NCBI GenBank assembly: GCA_033961575.1
Contig: CM066730.1
Span: forward strand, 116,153,523 to 116,217,522
DNA: 64,000 nt
Source of the DNA: Aselliscus stoliczkanus
Lineage: Eukaryota; Chordata; Mammalia; Chiroptera; Hipposideridae
Direction: 5' to 3'
The notes under the pieces were generated by a model, which saw only the letters and a program-made list of their open reading frames with translations, did no database searches and was not told where the DNA came from. Made by a program: the position numbers and the translations under genes. This document shows, one piece after another, positions 20,141 to 32,654 of the stretch. Position 1 is the first letter of the stretch; every line of letters begins with the position of its first letter.

Positions 20141-22990
20141 AATTCTTAAAGGGACAAAGACAATATGTGGTCAGTGCTTGAAATTTTGGAGGCTGTCGGA
20201 AATGCTGCTAGGGGAATTACAAAGTGTAAAATACACAGTAAATCCAGACGATGGGTGGTTCAGTTCTATCGTATAAACATGACACGTGTGACAGGCTTTG
20301 TGCTAGGTGGCGATGCAAAGAGGAATAATATCTAGACTTTGGCATCATGGCTCTTGCAGCCTAGGGGAGATAATACAACACAGGATTGATGCTCTGAGTG
20401 CAATGCAGTGAAATTGCTTTGGGAATATAGCAAGGGGCATCCAACTTTGAAACCCACTCTTTAAAGATGTGAGGTCTTGTTTGATTTGTATACTTTGATG
20501 GATGGGAGGGATCGGGCACAGTTGTCCCCTAACACACACATTCCCTTTGAAGATGGCAATTGCAAAGAACATGAGCATCTTCATGAGACAGACATCAAAA
20601 CACACCTAAAAGTGAGAATGTTAGGATGAGCCTTCTAGAAATGCATTGATTACAGATAGGACCACCCCTTTCGGTGCTGCTGGAAATTCTTATCACTAGA
20701 GAGGGGAGGGAAGAGAACTGACAATTTCAGGGCACCTGCCATGAACCAAATGCCTTCAAGGCTATCTCACTTAATGTTTAAGAGAATCTTCCAAAATGAA
20801 CAATTTAACATCTTTCTAAGCTCAGGAAATGGGGGTTCAGAGAAGTTAAGTAACTTGCCCAAGATCAGACAGAATGTGATCAAACAAGGATTCTAATCCA
20901 GGACTGATTCCAAAACTAATGCCCTTTCTACATTTTTTGCTACACAGTCCCGACTCCCTGAGTTTCCACTCCCTTTATGAATGTTCTTTTCTATGATCTT
21001 TTATTGTTACCTCCTTGCCTTTATAGAGCTAGCCCTTTAACCTTTTCTGTTTTTTATTTCCACTTTTACTTGATGTTTCCAAGTATAAAAAAAAGTCAAG
21101 TTTCTCCTAAGCCTTTTCTTATTACTTTCACATCCACTGACATTGAAGCATTGAGCCACTGGTGAGTCTAGCTTCTGAAAGGAGGTGCAAATTAAAGTGG
21201 ATGGGATCATTATCATCATGCCGACATCATCCTCATCATCATTATAATCAAAGAACAGGCATAGTGCTATTAAGCCTGCACTTACATTTGCTTCCTTGCT
21301 AGCCTCTGCATAGGATGATTTAGGTATATGTGATTTCTGTTTTCTAGGGACAGATGACAAGTTCCAGAGGATGGGGAGTTTAATTAGAAGTAATGAAAGA
21401 AATATGATTTGGGGATTTTGTGTTTGAAAGGCAGGTGGGAGGTGTCATGACTGCCTGAGGCTGTACTACTGCTTTGAGAAGGAAGTTAGATGACCCTATG
21501 AAGAAGGCATTGGACAAGTACACTAAGGTCTGTGTGTAGTGCATTTGTGTGCTCATGTTTTGGGAAAAGAAGGAAGGATGGAATGAGAAGAACATACTGC
21601 ATTATGACATTCCCATGGGTTCATTGTCTTTTCCTGTTACCACAACTAATCTGGACTCCATTCACCTTCCTTTTCCCTGGGCTTTCTGCACTTTCTAGGT
21701 CACTGCCCTGCTATTTTGAATAGAGAATTCCTTGAGTCTCAGTCCAGAAAAGTAACTAGAAAGGGCCTACTTTCATAGCCAGGACATCCTCCTACAAACA
21801 CCATTTTCAAGGGCTTGCAACCCTGAAAGATGAGGCCAGGGAAGGAGGTGGGGGATGAGAGTGGGGGTGGGAGCAAACTGAGGCAAGACTTCTGAAGTGA
21901 TGTAAAGCGAGAATTGAGACAATTTCCACTTGAAGTCATTGAATAGTCCCTAACCATGTGGAACCAAATGCAGTTCATTCAGCACTATATTGGAAAGCGT
22001 ATAAAAGGAACCACATCCAAGGGCCCGGGCATCCAGGATTTGATCCTTTGTAAATGCCCCTCTTTTGGAATACCATTTGGTGTCAGTGCATAGGAACTAA
22101 GAAGTGTGCCAAGTTGTGAGTCATTGCTTTCTGCTTTGTTCCAGAACACCGTGGGAAAAGGATGGGCAGACTGGTTTAGATAAAACCTCCTCCCACCCAA
22201 ACTCTCACTGCAGCCTAGAAACAAATTCATTTTTAAAATGTTTAACAAACTAATTGAACTCAGAAAAGAGATAATAAGCCTCTGTTTTTTTTCCTGTTTG
22301 TTTGTTTGTTGGATGCAAATCTTTATTTTATTTTCTGTTAAGCCTCCAGGTTATCACATTGGGTGTTGTCTATAACCCTTTAAATATTATATCTAGAGGG
22401 TTCACGCTTGCCTTTTAAAGCACATTTATTATATGACTGCACCATGCTAGGGTTTGGGGATACAAAGGTGACTAAGATGACACTCAGGACAACACAGTCT
22501 AGAGGGCTGTCACGTGTAAATAATGCATGTGTGTATAAATACTGTATAATAAGTGCCTTCATAGAGGTACAGTGTGCACAAACTGTTTCAGGATCCCTGC
22601 CTGAATACGGCCCCATTCTAGGGGTGAGGTGAGGTCTTCTCATTGCACTGGATGGTGTTGCTCTTGGAACTGCAAATGATTCCTCTGTAAGGCTTGGAAG
22701 AACAAACTATGTTTTTCTCGGCTTGGATTTAATTGACTATGCTTAGGACATAGTAGTATCAGAGTAAGTTTTGAAGGTCCTCTAACAACCTCTCATTAGT
22801 AAGGGATTAGGTATTTTTGTTTCGAATGCCTTTTTGCTTTCTTTTGGTATGCAATCCAGACTTATTGATGTTTATAGCCTTTGGGGTAAACTTATATCTT
22901 CTGGTATTCTAATGATAGCTAGTGGAACGTGAATTATATTCTTCAAATAATACTATACCACATCATGCACAGTGTAAAAACCTTACAACA

Positions 22991-22992
<2 letters not shown>
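20141..22992. other. Non-coding stretch with old repeats
   Basis: A MIR on the minus strand lies at about 20725-20945 ('agaagttaagtaacttgccc'). An old L2-type repeat lies at about 22400-22600 ('ggtttggggatacaaaggtg'). No gene is supported. Confidence 0.5.

Positions 22993-23075
<83 letters not shown>
22993..23075 (+). repeat. (GT)n(AT)n microsatellite
   Basis: About 40 bp of GT followed by about 40 bp of AT, directly abutting the palindrome at 23076. Confidence 0.95.
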
Positions 23076-23078
<3 letters not shown>

Positions 23079-23170
23079 CCAATGACCATGGGTGTCCCCC
23101 CAATAACAATTTAAAAAATAGAATGTATTTTTTAAATTGTTATTGGGGGGACACCCATGGTCATTGGTTA
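23076..23170. repeat. Perfect palindrome, 45-bp arms and 5-nt loop
   Basis: Bases 23076-23120 are the exact reverse complement of 23126-23170, with gaatg between. The arms carry TAACCAATGACCATGGG..., include a run of six C/G, and end in TTTAAAAAATA. Confidence 0.97.
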
Positions 23171-23297
23171 CACATTGCTTTAATACTACAATGGCATAGT
23201 TGACTCTTTTAAGGAGGGCGCAGCATGCGGGGATCCAACTGGCAACCTTGGCGTTATCTGCATCACTCTCTAACCAACTGAGCTAACTGGTCACCCC
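23126..23297 (-). mobile_element. Diverged Rhin-1-like SINE overlapping the palindrome
   Basis: The plus strand ends 'caaccttggcgttat..', 'ctctaaccaactgagctaac', matching the antisense tRNA head of the copies at 6542 and 38610. Its A-rich 3' end forms the right palindrome arm. Confidence 0.6.
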
Positions 23298-23449
23298 CAC
23301 AACAGAGTATTTTCATATTCCCTCTCTGATCCTTTGTGCTATTGTATCATATATTTTACATATATGTTTAAACTCCACAATGCATGGTAATTATTGTTGC
23401 TTCAAATAGTCAATTATCTTTTAAAGAAATTTTAAAATGAGAAGAAAAA

Positions 23450-23810
23450 TATTTCATATTACTCACATATTTATTATTTCTGACACTTATTATTCCTTTG
23501 TGAGGATCCAAATTTCTGTCTGATATGATTTTCCTTTTGCTGGAGGAAATTCCTTGAACATTTCTTGTAGTTCAGGTCTGCTGATGATAAGTTCTCTCTG
23601 CTTTTGTTGATTTTAAAGTTTTTATTTTTTTTAATTTTTGAAAATTATTTTTGCTGGATTTGGAATCATAAGTTAACAGCTTTCTCCCTTCCCCCCATCT
23701 CTTTCAGCACTTTAAATATGGTTTTTCATTGTCTTTTGGCTTGCATGCTTCTGAAAAGTAGTCAGCTGTCACTCTTATCTTTGTTGCTCTATAGGTAATA
23801 GTCTTTTTTT
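23450..23810 (-). mobile_element. Ancient L1/HAL1 fragment, left part
   Basis: The plus strand contains 'cttgtagttcaggtctgctg', 'tttttgctggatttggaatc' and 'tcagcactttaaatatg', the antisense of ancient L1 ORF1 DNA. It is interrupted by the young L1 and resumes at about 30365. Confidence 0.75.
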
Positions 23811-24340
23811 TTTTTACTTTTTTTTTTATTATTATTTTTTAATTTATATATACTTTTAATTAGCTTCAGGTGTACAACAAAGTGCAATAGTTATACTTTT
23901 TACCCCTCAAAGTGACAAGCCCCCTCCCCCAATTCTCCCCTCCCACTCCCCCCCCCATATCATACTATCTATTACAATTCCTTTGACTCCCTTCCACCAT
24001 ATAATCCACATCCCGTGACTGTCTATATATTCAATTACAGTTGGCATACAATATTATATAACATCAATTTCAGGTATACAGTGCCGTGATCAAGTACTCC
24101 ATCCATGAAGTGGTCACCCTAACAAAACATGTGACCATCTGACACCCCACAAAAATTTTAACAACATTATATTCCCCGAACTGTCTTTCATATCCCTGTG
24201 ACAATACTGTAATTACCTATTTATGCTGTCTAATCTTTTCCTCTTCTCCCTCATCCCCACCCCTCTCCCAACTAGCAACCCTGTTTTTCCTCTATATCTA
24301 ATAAACTATTTCTGTTTCTTATGCCCATTCATTCAGTTTT

Positions 24341-27300
24341 TCAAATTCCACATATAAGTGAGATCATGTGGTATTTGTCTTTCTCTGACTGACTTATTTC
24401 ACTCAACATAATAGTCTCTAGGTCCATCCATATTGTTGCAAATGGTACAATTTCATTCTTCTTTATAGCGGAGTAATACTCCATTGTATAAATGTACCAT
24501 AGTTTCTTAAGCCAGTCATCTACCGATGGGCATTTTGGTTGTTTCCAAGTCTTGGCTATTGTAAATAACGCTGCAATAAACATAGGGGTGCATATATTTT
24601 TTCGAATTAGTGTCTTGGATTCCTCTGGGTAGATTCCCAAGAGTGGAATTGCTGGGTCATACGGCAGTTCCATCTCCAGTGTTTTGAGATACCTCCATAC
24701 TGATTTCCATAATGGCTGCACCAATTTGCAGGCCCACCAACAGTGCACCAGGGTGCCCTTTTCTCCACACCATCGCCAACACTTGTTGTTTGTTGATTTG
24801 TTGATGATAGACATTCTGACTGGAATGAGGTGGTATCTCATTGTGGTTTTTATTTGCATTTCTCTGATGATTAGTGAGGTTGAACATTTTTTCATATGCC
24901 TGTTGGCCATCTGTATGTCCTCTTTAGAGAAATGCCTCCTCATATCCTCTGCCCATTTTTTAATTGGGTTGTTTGTTTTTTTGGTGTTGAATTGCATGAG
25001 TGTTTTATAAATTTTGGATATCAACCCCTTATCAGATATATCATTGGCAAATATCTTCTCCCATTCAGTAGGCTGCCTTTTTGTTTTATTAATGATTTCC
25101 TTTGCTGTGAAAAAACTTTTAAGTTTCATGTAATCCCATATGTTCATTTTTTCTTTCATTTCCCTTGCCCGAGGGGATATATCGGTAAAATTATTACTCA
25201 GGGTAATGTCTGCAAACTTACTCCCTATATTTTCTTCTAGGAGTTTTATAGTTTCAGGTCTTACATTTAAGTCTTTAATCCATTTTGAGTTTGTTCTCAT
25301 ATATGGTGTAAGTAGATGGTCTATTTTCATTTTTTTGCACGTGTCAGTCCAATTTTCCCAGCACCATTTATTAAATAGACTATCTTTACTCCAGTGTAAA
25401 TTCTTGCTTCCATTGTCATAGATTAAATGACCGTATATAGATGGGTTTATTCTTGGGCTCTCTATTCTATTCCATTGGTCTATGTGTCCGTTTTTATGCC
25501 AGTACCATACTGTTTTGATTACTGTAGCCTTGTAGTATGTTTTGATGTCAGGTAGTGTGATGCCTCCCACTTTGTTCTTATTTCTCAACATTGCTGTAGC
25601 TATTCGGGGTCTTTTGTGACTCCATATAAATTTTAGGATTCTATGTTCTTTTCAGAGAAAAATGTCGTTGGTAGTTTGATTGGAATTACATTGAATCTAT
25701 ATATTGCTTTAGGAAGTATTGACATTTTAACTATATTAATTCTTCCTATCCATGAGCATGGGATGTATTTCCATTTATTTGTATCTTCTTTGATTTCTCT
25801 TTTCAGTGTCTCATAATTTTGTGAGTACAGGTCTTTTACTTCTTTAGTTAAATTGATTCCTAGATAATTTATTGTTTTTGAAGCAATTGTAAAAGGGATT
25901 GATTTCCTGATTTCTTCTTCTGATAGTTTATTATTGGGGTATAGAAATGCCACTCATTTCTGAATATTAATTTTGTATCCTGCTACCTTACCAAATTCGT
26001 GTATCAGTTCTAGCAGTTTTTTGGTGGAGTCTTTGGGATTCTCTATATATAGTATCATGTCATCTGCATATAATGACAATTTTACTTCCTCTTTTCCAAT
26101 TTGGATGCCTTTTATTTAATTTTCTTGTCTGATTGCTGTGGCTAGAACTTCCAGAACTATGTTAAATAGAAGTGGTGAAAGCGGGCAGCCTTGTCTTGTT
26201 CCTGATCTTAAGGGGAAAGCTTTCAGCCTTTCTCCATTGAGAACGATGTTTGCTGTGGGCTTATCATATATGGCCTTTATTATGCTGAGGTATGATCCCA
26301 CTATTTCCACTTTGTTAAGAGTCTTTATCATAAATGGCTGCTGGATTTTGTCATATGCCTTTTCTGCATCTATTGATATGATCATATGATTTTTATTTTT
26401 CATTTTGTTAATGTGATGTATTACGTTAATTGATTTGCGGATATTGAACCAGCCTTGCATACCAGGAATGAATCCCACTTGATCGTGGTGTATGATCTTT
26501 TTAATGAGATGCTGAATTCGGTTTGCTAGTATTTTGTTGAGAATTTTTGCATCTATGTTCATTAGTGATATTGGCCTGTAGTTTTCCTTTTTTGTAATAT
26601 CTTTGTCTGACTTAGGAATCAGGGTGATAGTGGCTTCATAGAAAGAGTTTGGGAGCCTTCCCTCCTTCTGTATTTTTTGGAATAGTTTGAGGAGAATAGG
26701 TACTAATTCTTTTTTTAATGTTTTGTAAAATTCACCTGTGTAGCCATCTGGTCCAGGGCTTTTGTTGGTTGGAAGATTGTTGATTACTGATTCAATTTCT
26801 TTGGCAGTAATCAGTCTGTTCAGAGTTTCTGTTTCTTTTTGGTTCAGACTTGGTAGATTGTATGCTTCTAGAAATTTATCCATTTCTTCCAGATTGTCAA
26901 ATTTGTTAGCATATAGTTGCTCATAGTACTGTCTTAAAATTTTCTGTAATTCTGTGGTATCTGTTGTCACTTCTCCTCTTTCATTTCTGATTTTATTAAT
27001 TTGGGTCCTCTCTCTTTTTCTTGGTTAGTCGTGCTAAGGGTTTGTCGATTTTGTTTATCTTTTCAAAAAACCAACTCTTGGTTTCATTGATCTTTTGTAT
27101 TGTTTTTTTGTTTTCTATTTCATTTATTTCTGCTCTGGTCTTTATTATTTCCTTCCTTATGCTCCCGTTAGGCTTGTTTTGCTGTTTTTTTTCGAGTTCC
27201 CTTAGGTGTAAAGAAAGTCTGTTGATTTGAGATTTTTCTTCCTTCTTTAGGTAGGCCTGCACTGCTATGAACTTCCCTCTTAAGACTGCTTTTGCTGTAT

Positions 27301-28160
27301 CCCAGAGATTTTGGGTCGTGGTGTTTTCATTTTCATTTGTCTCGAGGTACCTTTTGATTTCCTCCTTGATCTCATTTTTGACTGACTCACTATTTAGAAG
27401 CATGTTATTTAGCTTCCATGTGTTTGTAAGCTTTCCAGATTTCTTCTTATAATTGATTTCTAGTTTCATAGCATTGTGGTCAGAGAAGACACTTGATATG
27501 ATTTCAATCTTCTTAAATTTGTTGAGACTTGTTTTGTGGCCTAACATGTGGTCTATCTTGGAGAATGTTCCATGGGCACTTGAGAAGAATGTATATTCTG
27601 TAGCATTGGGGTGAAATGCTCTAAAAATATCAATTAAATCCAGCTGGTCTAAAGTGTCATTTAAGGCCACTATGTCCATGTTGATTTTCTGTCTGGAGGA
27701 TCTGTCCATTGGTGACAACGGGGTATTGAAGTCCCCTACTATGATAGTGTTACTGTTGATGTCTGCCTTTATGTCTGTCAGAATCTGTTTTATATATTTA
27801 GGAGCTCCTATATTGGGTGCATAGATGTTTACTAGGGTTATGTCCTCTTGTTAAATTGATCCTTTTATTATTATGTAGTGCCTTTCTTTGTCTTTTATTG
27901 TAGTCTTCATTTTAAAGTCTATTTTGTCCGAAATAAGTATTGCTACTCCAGCTTTTTTCTCATTTCCATTTGCATGAAATATCTTATTCCATCCCTTTAC
28001 TTTCAGTCTATGTGTGTCTTTTAATCTGAGGTGAGTCTCTTGTAGACAGCATATGCCTGGGTTCTGTTTTCTTATCCACTCAGCCACTCTGTCTTTTGAT
28101 TGGAACATTTAGCCCATTCACATTTAAGGTAATTAGTGATAGGTGTATTTTTATTGCCAT
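24341..28160 (-). pseudogene. L1 ORF2 (endonuclease / reverse transcriptase), disrupted
   Basis: Reading from the ATG at 28160, the endonuclease part shows TLNVNGLN, CCLQETHLRL, IIVGDFN and FSDHN, the expected active-site motifs. The reverse transcriptase part shows [27 protein letters not shown] and YADDMILY, with Tyr where many L1s have Phe. The C-terminal cysteine-rich [18 protein letters not shown] is present and the frame ends CGI-stop. Damage I can see: frameshifts near 28090, 27005 and 25635, and in-frame stops near 27852, 26117 and 25952. The protein could not be made intact, so this copy is not autonomous. Confidence 0.92.
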
Positions 28161-28216
28161 TTTGTTATTTGTATTTCTTGTCTTCCTGGGTTAGCTTGTT
28201 TTCCCCTTTCTTCTGT

Positions 28217-29101
28217 TTAAAAAAGCCCTTTTAACATTTCCTGCAATGCTGGCTTGGTGGTAATGAACTCCTTAAGCTTATTCTTTTCTGAGAAGCTCTT
28301 TATCTCTCCTTCAATTTTAAGTGATAGCCGTGCTGGGTAGAGCAATCTTGGTTGTAGACCTTTATTTTGTGTCACTTTGAATATCTCTTGCCATTCCCTT
28401 CTGGCCTGCAGAGTTTCTGAAGAAAAGTCAGCTGTTAGTCTTATAGGAGTTCTTTTGTATGTAACCTGCTGTCTTTCTCTTGCTGCTTTTAGGATTCTGT
28501 CTCTCTCTGTAACCTTTGCCATTTTTACTATGATGTGTCTTGGTGTGGGCCTGTTTGGATTCAGCCTGTTAGGAACTCTCTGTATGTCCTGGGCTTGTAT
28601 GTCGATTTCCTTCACCATGGTAGGGAAGTTTTCAGTCATTATTTCTTTAAATACATTCTCAATTCCTTGCTTCTTCTCTTCTCCTTCTGGTACTCCTATG
28701 ACGCGAAGATTGCTGTGTTTCATGTTGTTCCAGAGGTCTCTTAAACTATTTTCATTCTTTTTTATTCTTTTTTATTTTTGTTGTTCCAGCTGGGTGATTT
28801 CTGCTATTTTGTCTTCTAATTCACTGATCCGCTCCTCTGCTTCATCTACTCTACTGGTGATTCTTTTGAGTGTGTTCTTCATTTCAGTTATTGTATTCTT
28901 TAGTTCTAACAGGTTGTTTTTTATGGTTTCCCTATCTTGCTTTATGTCCTCGCTAAGTTCCTTAAATATTCTTATTATCAGTGTTCTAAACTCTGTCTCT
29001 GAAAGTTTGGATACCTCTGTTTCATTTAGTTCCATTTCTAGAGTTTTCTTCTGATCTTTTACTTGGGACATGTTTCTTTGTTTTTTCTTTCTGGCTGTCA
29101 T
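28217..29101 (-). pseudogene. L1 ORF1 (RNA-binding chaperone), one in-frame stop
   Basis: The 885-nt frame would encode about 294 residues but is split by a TAA just after LEQQK (28774-28772 region). The N-terminal part is a charged coiled coil with heptad-like KNTITEMKNTLKRITSRV. The C-terminal part matches the L1 RRM and CTD, for example VIGVPEGEE, RPTPRHIIVKMAKV and RLTADFSSETLQARREW. The frame is otherwise continuous. In life ORF1p trimerises and coats L1 RNA in cytoplasmic RNPs. This copy would make only a coiled-coil fragment. Confidence 0.9.
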
Positions 29102-29339
29102 TCTGTGAATGCTTCAATGTATGAGATAGATCACCTAGAAAGAAGAGAAAAGAAAAAAGAAAAAAGAAAGAAAAAAAAAAGGAAAGACGTTGGGGGGCTC
29201 TCTGTCTTCTTTAATCTGCAGACCACTTTCTCAGGGTTGCAGTGAGCTTTCCACAATTAGCTGCTGTGTGCTCTGGAATCGTGCTCACTCCCAAAAAAAA
29301 AAAAAAAATTCTTCACAGGTTGTTGCAGGTTGTCTGCTA

Positions 29340-29665
29340 CTGAGTCTCAGTGAACCGAGTGATGCAGCTGGAGAACACCCGCCCTGCGTTTCCCTGGCAA
29401 CGCAGCTGAAGCAGGGCGGAGGGTGGGGATCCAAGGCGGCTTACGCACTCCTGCGTCTCAGTGAGCGGCCTGATGGAGCCGGGGGGCACCCACCCGGCGT
29501 TTCCTTGGAAACGCAGCACAAGCAGGGCGGAGGGTGGGGACCCAAGGCCACTCGCGGTCCTGTGTCTCAGTGAGCAGCCTGATGTAGCCGGAGGGCACCC
29601 GCCAGGCGTTTCCCTGGCAACGCAACACAAGCAGGGTGGAGGGTGGGAATCCAAGGCCGTATGCG
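29340..29665 (-). repeat. Tandem ~110-bp monomers in the L1 5' UTR
   Basis: Three GC-rich units start near 29345, 29456 and 29565, spacings 111 and 109 bp. They share 'tctcagtga', 'cctggcaacgcag'-like and 'agcagggcggagggtgggga' segments. This resembles monomer-type L1 promoters known from rodents. Confidence 0.85.
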
Positions 29666-30364
29666 CACATACGCACTCACACACGCACGCACTCCTGTGC
29701 AAAGTTCACCAGACCAATGGGATCCCGGCTCTGACCCTCCGTGGGAGGGCCCAACCCTGAAAAAATGGCAGCCTCCTGTATGCCGCTCGTGTGCAAGCTC
29801 CGCACCAGTGGAACAACAATCCCAAAACCTCCAACTTCTGCACCAAAGGTGCTCAGTTCAGTCCCTCCCGACAGGCTTCTGGGCCCGACTCATGCAGCCA
29901 CTCCCTCCAACAAGAACCGGGTGAGTGCTCGCCGGTGAGCAAACCCATGCGCCAGCCCCACTGGTTCTCCAGCTGCCCCCAGCCTCACTGAGTCGAGCAA
30001 AGAGAGTCCTCACTAATTTCTACTGTCCACTATCATGGAATTCCTCTTCCTGGCAAAGCAACTCTGGGCTAGTGAGCTCGGTGTGGGGCCGGAGGGTCTC
30101 TCCCCCAACCGGAGAAGCTCCCCAAACAGCTGGGGTGTCCCTCACGGGGCTCGCCCTCTCTCGTCGGCGCCCCTCCTACCAGACTTGACGTGGCCTCCTC
30201 TTTAGGTCCTTCATTTAGAGGTTCTGTTCATCTAATGTTTAGGGGACTCCCGAGGTTAAATGTTGCATAGATTATTTGTAATTTTGATGTGATCCTGGGA
30301 GGCAGTTCGGAGAGCGTCTGTCTATTCCGCCATCTTACCAGAACCTCGGTAATAGTCTTTTTTT

Positions 30365-31280
30365 CTGAATGTTTTTAATATTTTTTTTTATCATCAGTTT
30401 CCAGTAATTTGAAAATCACGTGCCTTTGTGTCATTTATTTTTTTGTTTTTATCCTGCTTGGGATTCATTGAGATTCTTGGATTTGTGGCTTTATAGTTTA
30501 CATCAAATTTCAGAAAATTTTTTTTGCCATAACTTCACATATTTTTCTATTCCTCTCCTTCTGGAACTTAAATTTCACATGTAATAGAGTGCTATTATTC
30601 CACAGGTCACAAAGGCTCTGTGCAGTTTTTTGGTTTTTTTTTTTAATGTCTTTTTTTCTCCGTGTGCTTCCTTTGTATATATTCTAAATTGCTATATCCT
30701 CAAATTCACCAATCTTTTATTCTGCAGTGTCTTATTTACTATTAACCTTAACCAATGAAATTTTTGTTTCAGATATTATATTGTTCATCCCTCAAAGTTC
30801 TAACTGATTCTTTTGAAAATATCTTCCACTTCTCTCCTATTTATATTTATGTTTTACTTTAAATTTTTGTATATAGCTATAATAGTTGTTTTAATGTTGT
30901 TATCTTCTTTGAATTATCTTTTAATGTTGTTAGCATCATTATTTCTGTCATTCTTAGGTCTGCTTCTATTGAACAATTTTCTTATGATTCTGAGTTACCT
31001 TTTTCTGCTTTTTAGCATGTCTAGTAATTTTTTATTGGAAGCTGAGTATTATGAATATTACATGTCTGAGTTTCTGGATTTGTTGTCATTCTTTAAATAG
31101 TGTGGGACTTTGTTTTGGCAAATAGTTAAGTTACATGCAAATCACTTTGACCCATTTTCCAGGGCAGGTCTAAAGTAGCCTTTATTCCACACATAGTTCA
31201 ACCTTACTACTAAGATGTGTCTTTACTGAATGACCTAGAATGTCACTGAGGTCTCTCTACTAGTCAAAGTAAGAAGTCAG
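30365..31280 (-). mobile_element. Ancient L1/HAL1 fragment, right part
   Basis: Continues the element at 23450-23810. The plus strand shows 'ttatcctgcttgggattcat', 'cacaggtcacaaaggctctg' and 'catgtctagtaattttttat' in the order expected for ancient L1 antisense. Confidence 0.75.
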
Positions 31281-31366
31281 AGATGCAACTTAAAATAAGA
31301 TGGTCAGGGATGGCTCTACTGAGAATGTGACAGTTTACACATAAATGCTTTTATTTTACTTTTTTC

Positions 31367-31702
31367 TTTTTTAAAGATTTTATTGGGGAATTGAGGGAGG
31401 GGAACAGATAAGTTGCTGTCCTTTTGTTCTTCAGTCTAGTTGTGGAAGACATTGCTTCATTGGCCCATGTTGGCATCATCATTGCACTCTTCCTAGGTGA
31501 GGCAGATAGGTCGCTGGCCTCTGTACGGCCGCTCACACTGGCTGCCGGCTGCTCACGCTGACTGCCTGCCACTCACTGTAGCCTATGGAAGCCCACTGCA
31601 GGAAGGGCTGCAGCTATGCCGTCACCCAGCGACTCACAGCAGCCCAGCTCCAGGTGGAGCTGTTGTTCACCATCTTAGGTGTAGAGGGCAGTGTCACTGG
31701 CC
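31367..31702 (-). mobile_element. Long composite SINE, left member of inverted pair
   Basis: It matches the body of the elements at 3682 and 4396, with the A-rich 3' end at the left. The tRNA head is missing, so it is 5'-truncated. Confidence 0.85.
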
Positions 31703-32050
31703 CTGGAGCTGGGCTGCTTTGAGTCCCCCCGCCGGCATAGCTGTAGCCCCTCCTGCGGTGGGCTGCCATAGGCTACAGTGAGTGGCCGGCAGCCAGCGTG
31801 AGTAGCTGGCAACCAGTGTAAGCTGCCAAGAGCCGCTGTGAGCGGCTGTCCAGAGGCCAGCAACCGATCTGCCTCACCCAAGAAGAGCACAATGATGATA
31901 CCAACATGGGCCAGTGAAACAACGTCCTCCACAGCTAGACTGAAGAACAAAATGACAGCAACTTGTCTGTCCCCTTCCCCAGTTTCCCAATGTTGTTCCC
32001 CTCCAATTCCTCAATAAAATCTTTAAAAAGAAAAAAAAAAGGAAAAAAAG
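31703..32050 (+). mobile_element. Long composite SINE, right member of inverted pair
   Basis: Same family in plus orientation, ending AATAAAATCTTTAAAAAG plus an A-rich tail. It begins inside the body (ctggagctgggctgct), so it is 5'-truncated. It lies head-to-head with the left member. Confidence 0.85.
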
Positions 32051-32142
32051 AATCATGTTTTTTTGAGAACTATTGACCTGGGAGAAAACTCTCAAAACAA
32101 TGTTAGTTGAACAAAAAATTCCACATATGTTAAGATCTCACT

Positions 32143-32144
32143 TT

Positions 32145-32202
<58 letters not shown>
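32143..32202 (+). repeat. (AT)n microsatellite
   Basis: About 30 TA units in AT-rich flanks. Confidence 0.95.
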
Positions 32203-32207
<5 letters not shown>

Positions 32208-32654
32208 AATAGCATTTATCTGTTGATAATGGGATTGTGGGTGATTTTCATATTCTCATTATTTTCTCTTTAATATAATTTTAATACTAAAAAGTACCTT
32301 AAAATATGAGGTAGCTGATACATGAGTATATAGAAAAGAAAAGGCTTTACTTAGAACATGGAAATAACTGAGGGCAAGAAAATCTACAGACATGGAAATC
32401 ATATACCCGCAACAAATTATAATCGGAGTCACATTTTTCAGTTTCTGTATTCATCAGGGATTCTCTGAGAATGGAGCTCTCTGGATCATCAAAATGAATG
32501 TCCTGATAGCACATCCCCCCCGAATTAGAAACTTGCAAAAGTTCCTTAACTGGTCAAGCAGTGAAGCAAGTATCTGTCTTGGATTGGGTTTATTTGTCTG
32601 GAATAATATGGACTAAACACATTTTCCTTGGCTCCCGTTTTATACATTAACACC

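Larger units (their letters stand above)
23811..30347 (-). mobile_element. Near full-length L1 retrotransposon
   Basis: A 6.5-kb element with 5' UTR (about 30347-29102), ORF1 (29101-28217), ORF2 (about 28160-24341) and a 3' UTR ending in poly-A (poly-T on plus at 23811-23822). At least 15-17 bp of target duplication (ggtaatagtcttttttt) lies at 23794-23810 and 30348-30364. Both ORFs carry disabling changes. Confidence 0.95.

Noticed and set aside
23076..23170. MicroRNA precursor
   Set aside because: A perfect 45-bp stem with a 5-nt loop, derived from a SINE end, is unlike a typical imperfect pre-miRNA. It is kept only as a structural finding.
28377..29054. Plus-strand 225-codon frame
   Set aside because: It is the antisense of L1 ORF1, which matches the known protein on the minus strand.
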